DNA of 62,501 nucleotides, from positions 1 through 62,501 of the IMG/VR virus record IMGVR_UViG_3300031772_000033; one strand, 5' to 3'. The position numbers were made by a program, and so were the translations under genes. Source of the DNA: a virus. Of the stretch, positions 32,517 through 40,535 are shown in pieces (within the stretch, counting starts at the first letter, position 1; each line of letters opens with the position of its first letter). The notes under the pieces are model-generated. The model had not been told where the DNA came from. It saw only the letters and a list, made by a program, of their open reading frames with translations, and ran no database searches.

Positions 32517-32517
32517 A

Positions 32518-33312
32518 ATGTTTGATCTTTACAAAATGAAACAATGTCTGAGATGTAAAAATGAATTTAAATCTAATTCGATGATTCACGGTGATGATGT
32601 TTGCTCTACCTGTGAAAGAATGAACAGTATAACATTTTGGTTGCCAAAACTTCAAAACGTACAATGCCCTATTCCTAAAACAATAATGATAAATGCGGAT
32701 ATTGATTTAGGCCCGATGGTTGACGGGGTAGAAGTCGAAGGAACGGATAGATTTTTTAATGAATTAAATAACGCCGCAAATATATTAGGTTTTCCTGTAT
32801 TTCTTAGAACTGAAATGTTAAGCAATAAGCATGACTGGATAAATTCTTGCTTTATTGAAAATGAAAAACAATTTCCGAGTCATATAGTAAATTTACTTGA
32901 AATGAGCGCAGTAGTAACAATTGACCGATTCAAGGATTGCAATTTTTTTGCTATCCGAAAAATGATTGAAACCGAAAAAGCATTCACATATTTCAATGGA
33001 ATGCCAATCACGAAAGAAATTAGAGTTTTTATACGAAACGGCAAAATAGAATGTCAACATCCTTATTGGCCTAAAGATGTTTTTGAAAAAATAGACGATA
33101 CGCTTATTAAAAAAGTACAAGAATTGAATGATGATGATAAAGATATAATTAATAAATACGGAAATTATTTAGCAAAAATATTTCATGGATGGTGGTCTGT
33201 TGATTTTCTTAAATCAAAGAAAGGCGATTGGTATTGTACGGATATGGCCATCGGGGAAAGTTCATGGCATGATGAAAAATGTATTAATAAAATCAAGGAA
33301 CATTTGATTTGA
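32518..33312 (+). CDS. ATP-grasp protein with N-terminal zinc ribbon
   Basis: 264 residues, AAGGAGAATTGAA upstream. CLRCKNEF and CSTCERM near the start make a zinc ribbon. The C-terminal half with KEIRVFIRNGKIECQHPYWP and FHGWWSVDFLKSKKGDWYC, then MAIGESSW, resembles the divergent ATP-grasp family (DUF4343/R2K-type) found in phages. These enzymes ligate amino or carboxyl groups and are thought to modify peptides or proteins. The target is unknown. Confidence 0.6.
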   Translation: MFDLYKMKQCLRCKNEFKSNSMIHGDDVCSTCERMNSITFWLPKLQNVQCPIPKTIMINADIDLGPMVDGVEVEGTDRFFNELNNAANILGFPVFLRTEMLSNKHDWINSCFIENEKQFPSHIVNLLEMSAVVTIDRFKDCNFFAIRKMIETEKAFTYFNGMPITKEIRVFIRNGKIECQHPYWPKDVFEKIDDTLIKKVQELNDDDKDIINKYGNYLAKIFHGWWSVDFLKSKKGDWYCTDMAIGESSWHDEKCINKIKEHLI

Positions 33313-33320
33313 GGTTATAA

Positions 33321-33494
33321 GTGGATGAGCAAAGACTCAATGCCATAATCATCGGCAAACTCGGAGTGGAAGGTCTATCCATACAATCGCCTTGGGAGGA
33401 AATCGAAACCTGTCTGTCTCGGACCGTCAGACCTGATTTGTGCATTTCGGTTGCCCGCAGATTGAAAGCGGAGGATGAGGGGAAACTATTGTGA
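33321..33494 (+). CDS. Small accessory protein
   Basis: 57 residues from a GTG with GAGGTTATAA upstream. Helical, with CLSRTVRPDLCISVARRLKA. It overlaps the next gene's GTG. Function unknown. Confidence 0.45.
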   Translation: MDEQRLNAIIIGKLGVEGLSIQSPWEEIETCLSRTVRPDLCISVARRLKAEDEGKLL

Positions 33495-33991
33495 TCAAAC
33501 CACGTGAAGGGGAAGTCAATCCATATTTACTGAAAAAGTTGGATGCAAGAATAGCCACCCAAAAACGAATTATGGAACGTACAAAACCTATTTGGAACAG
33601 ACAAGGGGCAATTCCCGGCCCACTTGCTACCGGCAGAAGTGGCTATTCAATGGGGAAAAAACTCGATGCTCAGAATGATAGAATGTCTCGTGCTTTTAGT
33701 GAATATCAAACAGCAGAAAAAGAATTTAATAATCTCACGAAAAGACGCAAAGATTTTATTACTGGAAAGGTTAATTACAACGGACAACCCAAAGCGCATA
33801 AAACAGGAGATTATGCACAATCTCAATTTGACAAAATAGAGATTGGCGATAAAATCGACATTGGCGGTAACGTTCCATTGAAAGTTATCAAGAAAAACAA
33901 ATCAACAGTCGTAACGGAAGGTGGGTCAAAGTGGAATGTGCGGGAGATTGAGGAATTAATTAAATCTGAATCCATTAGGGAGAATCTATGA
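33491..33991 (+). CDS. Basic protein of unknown function
   Basis: 166 residues from a GTG overlapping the previous stop. A long basic helix (ARIATQKRIMERTKPIWNRQ and onward) leads into a C-terminal beta module with FDKIEIGDKIDIGGNVPLKV. Coupled to the methylase by ATGA. No catalytic motif. Confidence 0.5.
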   Translation: MIKPREGEVNPYLLKKLDARIATQKRIMERTKPIWNRQGAIPGPLATGRSGYSMGKKLDAQNDRMSRAFSEYQTAEKEFNNLTKRRKDFITGKVNYNGQPKAHKTGDYAQSQFDKIEIGDKIDIGGNVPLKVIKKNKSTVVTEGGSKWNVREIEELIKSESIRENL

Positions 33992-34737
33992 AGATCGAAA
34001 CAAGCATTCTCGAAATCATCGAACGTGGCAGGACGGAAGGAAGTCTTTATTATCTGCCCGAAGGTCAACTTGACCGTGCAACATACGTGGCCGTCAACAA
34101 GGTCTTGGAATGCCTCGGAGGAAAATGGAACAGGAAAGAAAAAGCGCACGTCTTTGAATCGGATATTTCGGAACGCATTGACGATGTGCTTTTAACCGGC
34201 GAAGTCATTGACAAGAAAAAGGAATTTCAATTTTTTGAAACACCGCCTAAAATTGTTGCACAATTAATTCAACTCGCAGACATTCAGCCGGGGCAAATGT
34301 GCCTTGAACCTTCAGCCGGGAAAGGTGCGATTGCAGAGGCTTTGAGGAAAAAGGCCGGCGGTGGAGTTTTCTGTTGTGAATTGAATCCGGAAAACGTATC
34401 CGACTTGAGAGCAGACGGATTCTATGTTTTCGAAGGTGATTTTCTACAATTTTCAGAAACAGCGAAATATGACCGGATTGTGATGAATCCGCCGTTTCAA
34501 AAACAATTTGACCTCGATCACGTCCTGAAGGCGTTGGAGTTCCTGAAAGACGGTGGGATTTTGGTTTCCGTAATGTCCGTCGGGGTGACATTCAGGACGA
34601 ACAAAAAGACGTTGGATTTCTGGAAAGTGATTGATAAATATGACAAAGAAGTGATCGTCTTGGAACCGGGCGCATTCAAAGTATCGGGAACATCGGTCAA
34701 CGCGATTATTCTGAAAGTGAAGGCCGCGAATGTCTGA
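33988..34737 (+). CDS. Adenine-specific DNA methyltransferase
   Basis: 249 residues, ATGA-coupled and with TAGGGAGAATC. CLEPSAGKGAIAEAL near residue 103 is the AdoMet-binding motif I, and VMNPPFQKQFD is motif IV (NPPF), in the order typical of gamma-class N6-adenine enzymes. It has no separate target domain beyond the first 75 residues. Likely protects phage DNA. Confidence 0.8.
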   Translation: MKIETSILEIIERGRTEGSLYYLPEGQLDRATYVAVNKVLECLGGKWNRKEKAHVFESDISERIDDVLLTGEVIDKKKEFQFFETPPKIVAQLIQLADIQPGQMCLEPSAGKGAIAEALRKKAGGGVFCCELNPENVSDLRADGFYVFEGDFLQFSETAKYDRIVMNPPFQKQFDLDHVLKALEFLKDGGILVSVMSVGVTFRTNKKTLDFWKVIDKYDKEVIVLEPGAFKVSGTSVNAIILKVKAANV

Positions 34738-35023
34738 TTTTGTCGGATTTCATCATGCGATAATTGGCCTTGTCTTAATGCTTATCGGCTTCATCATTTT
34801 AATCTCAGGGCGAAAGACAAAGACGCGCAAACGAATTGCCTTGGTCATTATCGCCCTTGGTGCTTTGATTTTCGCGGATGATGTTTTTCAGCATTACATG
34901 CAGTACACCGATCCGAGTTACCGAAGTCCGCTTCATAAACTTTACGGCGCGACTTTTTGGAAATGGCATTGGATTCAGAAAATCAATGAATGGTTTGATA
35001 AAGTTTTCGGGAGGAAAGTATGA
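34730..35023 (+). CDS. Two-helix membrane protein
   Basis: 97 residues starting 8 bases inside the methylase gene. Transmembrane segments IIGLVLMLIGFIILIS and IALVIIALGALIFA are joined by a basic loop; the C-terminal part is aromatic. Overlaps the next gene by ATGA. Function unknown. Confidence 0.55.
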   Translation: MSDFVGFHHAIIGLVLMLIGFIILISGRKTKTRKRIALVIIALGALIFADDVFQHYMQYTDPSYRSPLHKLYGATFWKWHWIQKINEWFDKVFGRKV

Positions 35024-35793
35024 ACGAAGGAAAGTGGTGGACGGCGACTTGGAATCCAGTGACGGGATGTTCGCCCGTTTCATCTGGTTGCGATCATTGT
35101 TGGGCACGAAGTATGGCGAAACGGTTCAGAGGACCCGATGGGTTCAAGGTGAAATTTCATTCAAATCATATTCATGATCCATTTTATTTAAAAAAGCCAC
35201 ACCAATTTTTTGTCTGTAACATGGGTGATTTATTTTATGATGAAGTACCGGAAAATTTCATTAATACTGTGATGAGCATCATGTTCAATTCTAAGCAACA
35301 CACATTTTATTTATTGACAAAACGCCCTGAACGTATGGCCGAATACATGAAAAATGTTCGCGGGGAGGATCGTGTCATTGAAAATTTGTGGCTTGGCACA
35401 TCTGTCGAAGATCAAAAGACCGCAGACAAGCGTATTCCGATTCTTCTGTCAATCCCCGGATTCAAGAAATTTGTTTCCGTGGAGCCGATGTTGGGACCGG
35501 TGAATGTTAAAAGGTGGCTTAGAGATCCCGAATGCACTTGCTATGAAATTATAGGAGGACATCAACAGGGATGTTATTATTATAATCATAGTACTTTTCC
35601 CCCCTTACTTGACTGGATTATTTGTGGCGCAGAAACGGGCCCCGGGGCCAGACCGATGAATTTAGATTGGGCGCGGACGATCAGGGATCAATGTCGATTC
35701 GCCAGCGTCCCGTTCTTTTTCAAATCAGTCGGGCCGAAAATTGAAATACCAAGTGATCTTTTAATTCGCGAATATCCAGGGGACGTAAAATGA
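35020..35793 (+). CDS. Phage Gp37/Gp68 family (DUF5131) protein
   Basis: 257 residues, GGGAGGAAAGT upstream. WTATWNPVTGCSPVSSGCDH with its three Cys, then FVCNMGDLFYDEVP, YLLTKRPERM, LWLGTSVEDQKTAD and FVSVEPMLG are the full set of family blocks. The Cys cluster resembles a radical-SAM-like iron-sulphur site. The family is widespread in phages and its reaction is not established. Confidence 0.85.
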   Translation: MNEGKWWTATWNPVTGCSPVSSGCDHCWARSMAKRFRGPDGFKVKFHSNHIHDPFYLKKPHQFFVCNMGDLFYDEVPENFINTVMSIMFNSKQHTFYLLTKRPERMAEYMKNVRGEDRVIENLWLGTSVEDQKTADKRIPILLSIPGFKKFVSVEPMLGPVNVKRWLRDPECTCYEIIGGHQQGCYYYNHSTFPPLLDWIICGAETGPGARPMNLDWARTIRDQCRFASVPFFFKSVGPKIEIPSDLLIREYPGDVK

Positions 35794-36386
35794 GACCATG
35801 CCCTAAGCCAACTCCACGCGAAAAGAAGTCGAAGCCATTGCGTAAGCCATACGTGAGGCCGGAAACAATCAAGCATTACTTTGGACTTCCTATAATTATT
35901 AAACGGCTGAACGAAAGAACCGAGTCAATTTATCCATGTTCAAAGCAAAAACAACTTGCATGGAAAGATTCTGATTGTTTAGTAGCTCAATGCGATGATT
36001 TATGGCGTGAGATTATAAAGGCAAAGGCAGGCTATCGATCAGAACTTTCAGGCAAAATGGCTGACCCGGAAAATGGGATTTATCTTCAATCGCATCATAT
36101 TTTACAAAAGCCCAATCGAAGGTTAAGATATGAACTGGAAAACGGAATTTGCATTACCAAGGGTGAACATAATTGGGGAGCACACGGGGGAAGACAAGAG
36201 GAATTTCGAAGAAAGATTCAGGCGATACGGGGTGCGGATATTTTTGATAGACTCTATTTACTGAAAAACCAGAAACCTCCGGACATGATAATGCTAAAAA
36301 TTTATCTCACGAAGGAATTGGAAAAATTAAAAGTTGAAACCCACAAAGGACAAAAACAAGCAAAATCATCCTCATGGCAAGGATAA
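35790..36386 (+). CDS. NinG-like HNH protein
   Basis: 198 residues, ATGA-coupled. A basic start, then CDDLWREIIKAKAGYRSEL and LQSHHILQKPNRRLRYELEN and GEHNWGAHG, the order seen in NinG/Rap-type recombination proteins. Here the Cys pair of the zinc site appears replaced (RSELSGK). Expected to nick or resolve recombination intermediates. Confidence 0.6.
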   Translation: MRPCPKPTPREKKSKPLRKPYVRPETIKHYFGLPIIIKRLNERTESIYPCSKQKQLAWKDSDCLVAQCDDLWREIIKAKAGYRSELSGKMADPENGIYLQSHHILQKPNRRLRYELENGICITKGEHNWGAHGGRQEEFRRKIQAIRGADIFDRLYLLKNQKPPDMIMLKIYLTKELEKLKVETHKGQKQAKSSSWQG

Positions 36387-36394
36387 GATGATTC

Positions 36395-36628
36395 ATGCAA
36401 AATCAAGAAAGTGTTGTAAATGCAAAATACAACAGGCTGTTGCTTTTTGGCAGTGAAATGGATTTGCAAGATTTAAAATGCGAAGCAGAAACAGACGCGG
36501 GGAAACCATGTCGATATAAGCCGAAATTTATTTATAAGGTTGTGGCCGGGGATTGCCAGTTACTTTGCAGAAGACATGCGAAAAGATTTTTTAAATCGAA
36601 ATCAATCAGAAAAATAACGGAAAAATAA
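36395..36628 (+). CDS. Small Cys/His protein
   Basis: 77 residues. LKCEAETDAGKPCRYKPKF and QLLCRRHAKRFF suggest a zinc site. The start is uncertain: a short ORF beginning at 36388 in another frame (22 residues with CCKCK) could precede a shorter version from 36458. Confidence 0.45.
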   Translation: MQNQESVVNAKYNRLLLFGSEMDLQDLKCEAETDAGKPCRYKPKFIYKVVAGDCQLLCRRHAKRFFKSKSIRKITEK

Positions 36629-36629
36629 A

Positions 36630-36800
36630 ATGGATCTACCTCCAAGATTTGATGCTTTATTTAAACATTTTAAGCAACCAGATTCAAGTGCTTGGTGTCT
36701 TGATTGCAAATGGAAAGGCAAGTTAAGCGAGACGAAATATAAAGATAAGACTCAGGTTTGTCCGGTGTGCAATGGATTCGTAAAGTGGTCGGAAAAATGA
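36630..36800 (+). CDS. Small zinc-ribbon protein
   Basis: 56 residues with AACGGAAAAATAAA upstream. WCLDCKWKG and VCPVCNGFVKW give two CxxC pairs. It ends 2 bases before the tRNA-like RNA. Confidence 0.55.
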   Translation: MDLPPRFDALFKHFKQPDSSAWCLDCKWKGKLSETKYKDKTQVCPVCNGFVKWSEK

Positions 36801-36802
36801 AT

Positions 36803-36913
36803 GCCGCCCGTGGCGAAATTATTAAAAGCTACCTGACAGAGGGCAGACCCCGAATAACCATGCCGGTTAGGCGAATAAGGGGCACTTGCGGGTGCAAATC
36901 CCGTCGGGCGGCA
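36803..36913 (+). ncRNA. tRNA-like RNA of about 110 nt
   Basis: GCCGCCCG (36803-36810) pairs with CGGGCGGC (36905-36912), an 8-bp acceptor-like stem. GCGGG-TGCAAAT-CCCGT (36888-36904) is a T-arm with a 7-base loop close to TTCAAAT. GTGGC (36810-36814) can pair with GCTAC (36828-36832) as in a class II D-arm. CCCC/GGGG and AACC/GGTT in the middle could form a long variable arm. No normal anticodon loop is clear and the D-loop lacks GG, so it is tRNA-like or a degenerate long-arm tRNA. Confidence 0.5.
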
Positions 36914-36917
36914 ACAA

Positions 36918-36989
36918 GGGACGGAAGTGTAACGGTCGCACCTCTGGCTGTGGCCCAGAGAGCACTCGGTTCGACTCCGAGCCGCCCCT
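36918..36989 (+). tRNA. tRNA-His (GTG)
   Basis: All arms fold in order: acceptor GGGACGG/CCGCCCC with one A-C mismatch, D-arm GTGT/GCAC with GG in the loop, anticodon arm TCTGG-CTGTGGC-CCAGA with T33 and anticodon GTG, variable GAGCA, and T-arm CTCGG-TTCGACT-CCGAG. Oddities: position 8 is A not T, the acceptor mismatch, and discriminator T where bacterial tRNA-His has C opposite an extra G. It could be a divergent but working tRNA or a degenerating one. Direct neighbour of an RNA ligase gene. Confidence 0.75.
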
Positions 36990-37017
36990 CAACGAATTTA
37001 AAAAAAAGGAGAATAAA

Positions 37018-37926
37018 ATGACTTCATGGCATTCTTATCCAAGTGTTTTTGCAATGGGACACAAGGCCATTGAAAATCTTTTTAATGGGCCTGTTTTATG
37101 CGAAGAAAAAATTGATGGATCGCAATTCTCTTTCGGAAGATTTGATGGTATTTTAAAAGTCAAATCCAAGGGGAAGGAAATTATCCCGGAAGCACCAGAG
37201 AAACTATTTTGCGAAGCCATTGAAACCGTAAGTAAATTAGACCTTATTGAAGGACGTACTTATCGTGGAGAAGTTTTACAGAAACCTAAACATAATGCGA
37301 TTGCCTATGACCGCATTCCCAAGGGGAATGTTATTTTATTTGATATAAATATTAACGAAGAAGAATATCTATCTTACGATGAAAAAAAACAAGAAGCCGA
37401 CAGGATAGGACTTGAAGTTGTTCCGATTCTATATTACGGAGAAATTAAAGAACAGAAAATCATTCTTGATATGCTTGAAACAATTTCAATTCTTGGAGGC
37501 CAGAAAATTGAGGGCGTTGTAATTAAAAATTATGCACAATTCGGCAGAGACAAGAAAGTATTAATGGGGAAATATGTTTCCGAGGCATTTAAGGAAGTTC
37601 ATAAAAAGGAATGGGGTGAATCAAATCCCGGCCAGAATGATATTCTCACAAGATTAATTACAATGTTAAAAACTCCAGCACGATGGGACAAATCTGTTGT
37701 CCATTTACGTGAACGCGGGGAACTTGAAAGCAGCCCAAGAGACATTGGAAAACTAATCCCGGAAATCAAGCACGATGTTGAAACCGAATGCGAATCCGAG
37801 ATGAAAGAGGTTTTATATAAATGGGCTAAAGATCATGTTTTGCGCGGAGTAACGGGAGGCGTAGCCGAATGGTACAAAAAGAAACTTTTGGAAAGTCAAT
37901 TCGAGAATAATGACACGGTATTATAA
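37018..37926 (+). CDS. RNA ligase (Rnl2-like)
   Basis: 302 residues from the ATG at 37018 with AAAAAAAGGAGAAT; upstream in-frame codons lie in the tRNA. Motif I is EEKIDGSQ with the nucleotidyl-accepting Lys31 (KIDG). Motif IV is EGVVIKNY near 165 and motif V MGKYVS near 183. This is the nucleotidyltransferase core of the RNA ligase family; the C-terminal 110 residues are helical as in T4 Rnl2-type enzymes. Placement 28 bases after tRNA-His suggests tRNA repair. Confidence 0.85.
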   Translation: MTSWHSYPSVFAMGHKAIENLFNGPVLCEEKIDGSQFSFGRFDGILKVKSKGKEIIPEAPEKLFCEAIETVSKLDLIEGRTYRGEVLQKPKHNAIAYDRIPKGNVILFDININEEEYLSYDEKKQEADRIGLEVVPILYYGEIKEQKIILDMLETISILGGQKIEGVVIKNYAQFGRDKKVLMGKYVSEAFKEVHKKEWGESNPGQNDILTRLITMLKTPARWDKSVVHLRERGELESSPRDIGKLIPEIKHDVETECESEMKEVLYKWAKDHVLRGVTGGVAEWYKKKLLESQFENNDTVL

Positions 37927-37963
37927 GAGCACATTATAAGCTTGGAGGAAAAAGAAAAAAACA

Positions 37964-38230
37964 ATGCCAATAAAATTAACCGAAAACCACAGGGTAGGCC
38001 GGGGAATACGCGAGGTTCTTGCGAATTTCGTTTTGACTATCCCCGACGGAATGGCCTACACGATTCAGGAGGTGGGTGAGAAGTTAGGACATCGTCCAGA
38101 CATCATCCGACGTACAGCCAAAGAACTTGACGCATATATGATCGTCCATTCTCCGGCTCAAGGACAAATGTGCGTAGTAGCAAACCAGAAGACCATAAAG
38201 GAGAAATTGGATGCCAATAGAGCTAAATAA
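37964..38230 (+). CDS. Winged-helix-like small protein
   Basis: 88 residues. MAYTIQEVGEKLGHRPDIIRRTAKEL looks like a helix-turn-helix in a winged domain. It overlaps the phosphoesterase start. GGAGG lies rather far (15 bases) upstream. Possibly a regulator or a replication accessory. Confidence 0.5.
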   Translation: MPIKLTENHRVGRGIREVLANFVLTIPDGMAYTIQEVGEKLGHRPDIIRRTAKELDAYMIVHSPAQGQMCVVANQKTIKEKLDANRAK

Positions 38231-39317
38231 AACGGAAATGCTAACATCCAAGAATGATTTCACCAAAGATCAATACAGGGAATTACAATTCGAAAACAAG
38301 CGGTTATCTTCTCGACTTGTGAAAATCGCCGCAGTTCAGGAGAATATCATTGAGGCGATAACATCCACCTGTAAAGCACTTCCAAGTGAAAACCCTCCAA
38401 AGATAGACGTAGGGAAGGCTCCGAAACGTTATCCCGAAGAACGTGCCGTTTTGAATATTTCGGATTCACAGATAGGATCGTATGTCAGCAAATATTTAAC
38501 TGGCGGACTTTGCGAATATAATAAAACGGAATTTGTGAAACGCATAAAACGGCTAACTCATAATATGCTTGAGATTACGCGCATTCAGAGAACTGGCGGG
38601 GTTCCGGTGAAGAAATTAAACCTTCATTTTCTCGGCGATGTTGTGCAAGGAGAATCAATATATCCGGGTCAAGGGTTTTATCTTGATGCATTGTTGCTTG
38701 AACAAACTTTCGAATTGGCATCCCGTTTTGTATTTGATGTGATAATTCCTCTAAGCAGGGAATTCGAACAGGTAGAGATTTTCTGTATTCCTGGAAATCA
38801 CGGCAGGCAGGCAGGACCAAGGAATTCTTCGCGTGAAGCAAACTGGGATTATGTTGCATATATTTTTTGGAGGCAATTACTCAAAGAATATAAGCATATA
38901 AAATTATATATATCGCAAAGTCCATTCTTGATTTATGAATTATTCCCAGGACAACTTCATGCTCTCATTCACGGGAACCAGGCAAAGGGTTGGATGGGAT
39001 TTCCGTATTATGGAATTGATCGGGTATTCGGACGGCTTAAAACCTTGACTAATCTTCCGATTCAGTATTTATATCATGGACATCATCACCAACCAGCAAG
39101 CATGGATGCGCATATCGGACGAAAAATCGGTAACGGTTCAATCGAGGGCGGATCCGAGTATTCGGTATGCGATTTAGTTACCGCTAATGTTCCGCAACAG
39201 TTTTATTGCGGTGTAAATTCTAAAGGGATCACTTGGGAATATTGGATTAGATTGGCCGATGTTCCGAAAATGATCGCGGATGATCATGGGATTTTTACGC
39301 CGATTATGAAAGAATAA
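38211..39317 (+). CDS. Calcineurin-like metallophosphoesterase
   Basis: 368 residues, AAAGGAGAAATTGG upstream. The metal-binding blocks are in order: SDSQIG near residue 85, FLGDVVQG with Asp143, IPGNHGR with Asn196 and His197, HALIHGN near 254, and YHGHHH near 282. Phage members of this family are often found with replication and repair genes. The substrate could be nucleic acid or nucleotide ends, perhaps end-healing before RNA ligation, which is inference from the neighbouring ligase. Confidence 0.8.
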   Translation: MPIELNKTEMLTSKNDFTKDQYRELQFENKRLSSRLVKIAAVQENIIEAITSTCKALPSENPPKIDVGKAPKRYPEERAVLNISDSQIGSYVSKYLTGGLCEYNKTEFVKRIKRLTHNMLEITRIQRTGGVPVKKLNLHFLGDVVQGESIYPGQGFYLDALLLEQTFELASRFVFDVIIPLSREFEQVEIFCIPGNHGRQAGPRNSSREANWDYVAYIFWRQLLKEYKHIKLYISQSPFLIYELFPGQLHALIHGNQAKGWMGFPYYGIDRVFGRLKTLTNLPIQYLYHGHHHQPASMDAHIGRKIGNGSIEGGSEYSVCDLVTANVPQQFYCGVNSKGITWEYWIRLADVPKMIADDHGIFTPIMKE

Positions 39318-39346
39318 TTAATAATCAGGCGTGTTCACTAAAAAGC

Positions 39347-39369
39347 CTTGCTCAGTCAGACTGAGCAAG
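39347..39369. promoter_or_regulatory. Near-perfect 23-bp dyad
   Basis: CTTGCTCAGTC-A-GACTGAGCAAG is an 11-bp inverted repeat around one base. It lies in the 106-base gap after the phosphoesterase. It is not followed by a T-run on the + strand but has AAAAAG just before it, so it could terminate transcription coming from the other strand or be an operator. Confidence 0.6.
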
Positions 39370-39423
39370 TCAAAAGACTGAACAGTTTAAAAAAATGCAC
39401 ACAGGTAAACTAAAGGTAGACCA

Positions 39424-39642
39424 ATGAGTAAATACGAAGACTGGAAATCGGGTGAATGGGAGAGGGTTAAGAAGAAGGGTTTCAAGCTCATGTGTTGCTC
39501 TTGCAGTCTTGTCCACGTTTTAGATTTCAAAGTGGAAAAATGCGGTCGGGAATTGCACGTATATGTTAGGGTGCGTCGTGATGATCAGGCGACGGCGGCG
39601 GCGCGCAGAGGCAAGGTAAAGACAATCGTGGTAACGGATTAG
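39424..39642 (+). CDS. Small Cys-containing phage protein
   Basis: 72 residues. The pattern KLMCCSCSLVHVLDF and a later Cys, then an Arg-rich VYVRVRRDDQATAAARRGKV, matches a phage hypothetical type often seen near replication genes. Function unknown. Confidence 0.55.
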   Translation: MSKYEDWKSGEWERVKKKGFKLMCCSCSLVHVLDFKVEKCGRELHVYVRVRRDDQATAAARRGKVKTIVVTD

Positions 39643-39654
39643 GAGGGATTCACG

Positions 39655-39819
39655 ATGCAAAGCCCATGCAGGTATGACGTTCTCGATGCGGATAGTAGTC
39701 TTGTGCTTATATTTGATTCTAACGATGAATATATCTGTCAAACAAGTTCAGAGGAAAAGGCTAAAATGATTATTCAGAAATTAGACACTAACGGAGGATT
39801 AAAGGAACATGACGGATGA
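39655..39819 (+). CDS. Small accessory protein
   Basis: 54 residues, TTAGGAGGGATTCACG upstream. Beta then helix (YDVLDADSSLVLIFDSND). Overlaps the next gene. Function unknown. Confidence 0.5.
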   Translation: MQSPCRYDVLDADSSLVLIFDSNDEYICQTSSEEKAKMIIQKLDTNGGLKEHDG

Positions 39820-39994
39820 CCTTGACCGCTTAACGCTTCAAGCTGAGATTTCAAACTGGAAATCCTGCCTATTGGACCCTGTGACAACAAACGGCGAGCG
39901 TCGGGTATTGCAGAAATTAATTGCGGATGCGGAAAAAGCTTTGAAAACCGGAGAACCTGTAAAATATAAGAAATTAAAAATAATAGAACTATAA
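39809..39994 (+). CDS. Small helical protein
   Basis: 61 residues, ATG 11 bases inside the previous gene with GGAGGATTAAAGG upstream. Helical (LTLQAEISNWKSCLL). Function unknown. Confidence 0.5.
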   Translation: MTDDLDRLTLQAEISNWKSCLLDPVTTNGERRVLQKLIADAEKALKTGEPVKYKKLKIIEL

Positions 39995-40027
39995 GGTTAA
40001 CTCACAACTCACAAAAGGAGAAAGAAG

Positions 40028-40225
40028 ATGGACAGATTCGGAACGGTCGGTATCGTGGTGGTGATTATTCTCATCCTTCTTGCGGTATTTGGATATGTGT
40101 CCAATATCGTAAAACTTATCGGATGCGATTTCGCCTCACCGTATAAGGCGGAAATCTTCAGGATTGTCGGAATTATTATGCCGCCGGTAGGAGTTATCAT
40201 AGGTTACTGTAATTTAGGTAAGTAA
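40028..40225 (+). CDS. Two-helix membrane protein
   Basis: 65 residues, AAAAGGAGAAAGAAG upstream. Transmembrane segments VGIVVVIILILLAVFGYV and IFRIVGIIMPPVGVIIGY. Small proteins of this build may alter the host membrane or block superinfection; not proven. Confidence 0.6.
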   Translation: MDRFGTVGIVVVIILILLAVFGYVSNIVKLIGCDFASPYKAEIFRIVGIIMPPVGVIIGYCNLGK

Positions 40226-40232
40226 TTAATCG

Positions 40233-40303
40233 AGCGGATACGCGCGTTTCGTATGGAGCCATACTCACGGAAGCAAGGGTCATAACCTTGACCGCGCTCC
40301 GCT
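40233..40303 (+). ncRNA. tRNA-like RNA with a Met-type anticodon arm
   Basis: AGCGG (40233-40237) and GCGCG (40242-40246) pair with CCGCT (40299-40303) and CGCGC (40293-40297). Inside are GTATGG/CCATAC (40251-40264) and CAAGG-GTCATAA-CCTTG (40274-40290). The last hairpin has a 7-base loop with T33 and CAT in anticodon position. There is no T-arm, so this is not a standard tRNA. It lies in the gap before the GTG at 40329. Confidence 0.45.
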
Positions 40304-40328
40304 TGAATTAAATTTAAAGGAGGTAAAT

Positions 40329-40532
40329 GTGATACCTGAAGTCATGAAGGTTGATCGGTTCGGGTTAAACTCCACAACCAGATTCAAACCGAAACCGCGA
40401 TTCCAGGAGAAACAACTTGTATGCGAGATTCGTGCTTTGACTGAGGGCGTCTGCTACAGTCACGCTCATTGCCACCGAGGCGACGGGATAGGCGGAGAAC
40501 TCAAATGCCAAATCGTGAAACGCGAGGAATAA
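40329..40532 (+). CDS. Small Cys/His protein
   Basis: 67 residues from a GTG with AAAGGAGGTAAAT. CEIRALTEGVCYSHAHCHRG is a possible metal site. Function unknown. Confidence 0.5.
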   Translation: MIPEVMKVDRFGLNSTTRFKPKPRFQEKQLVCEIRALTEGVCYSHAHCHRGDGIGGELKCQIVKREE

Positions 40533-40535
40533 AGC

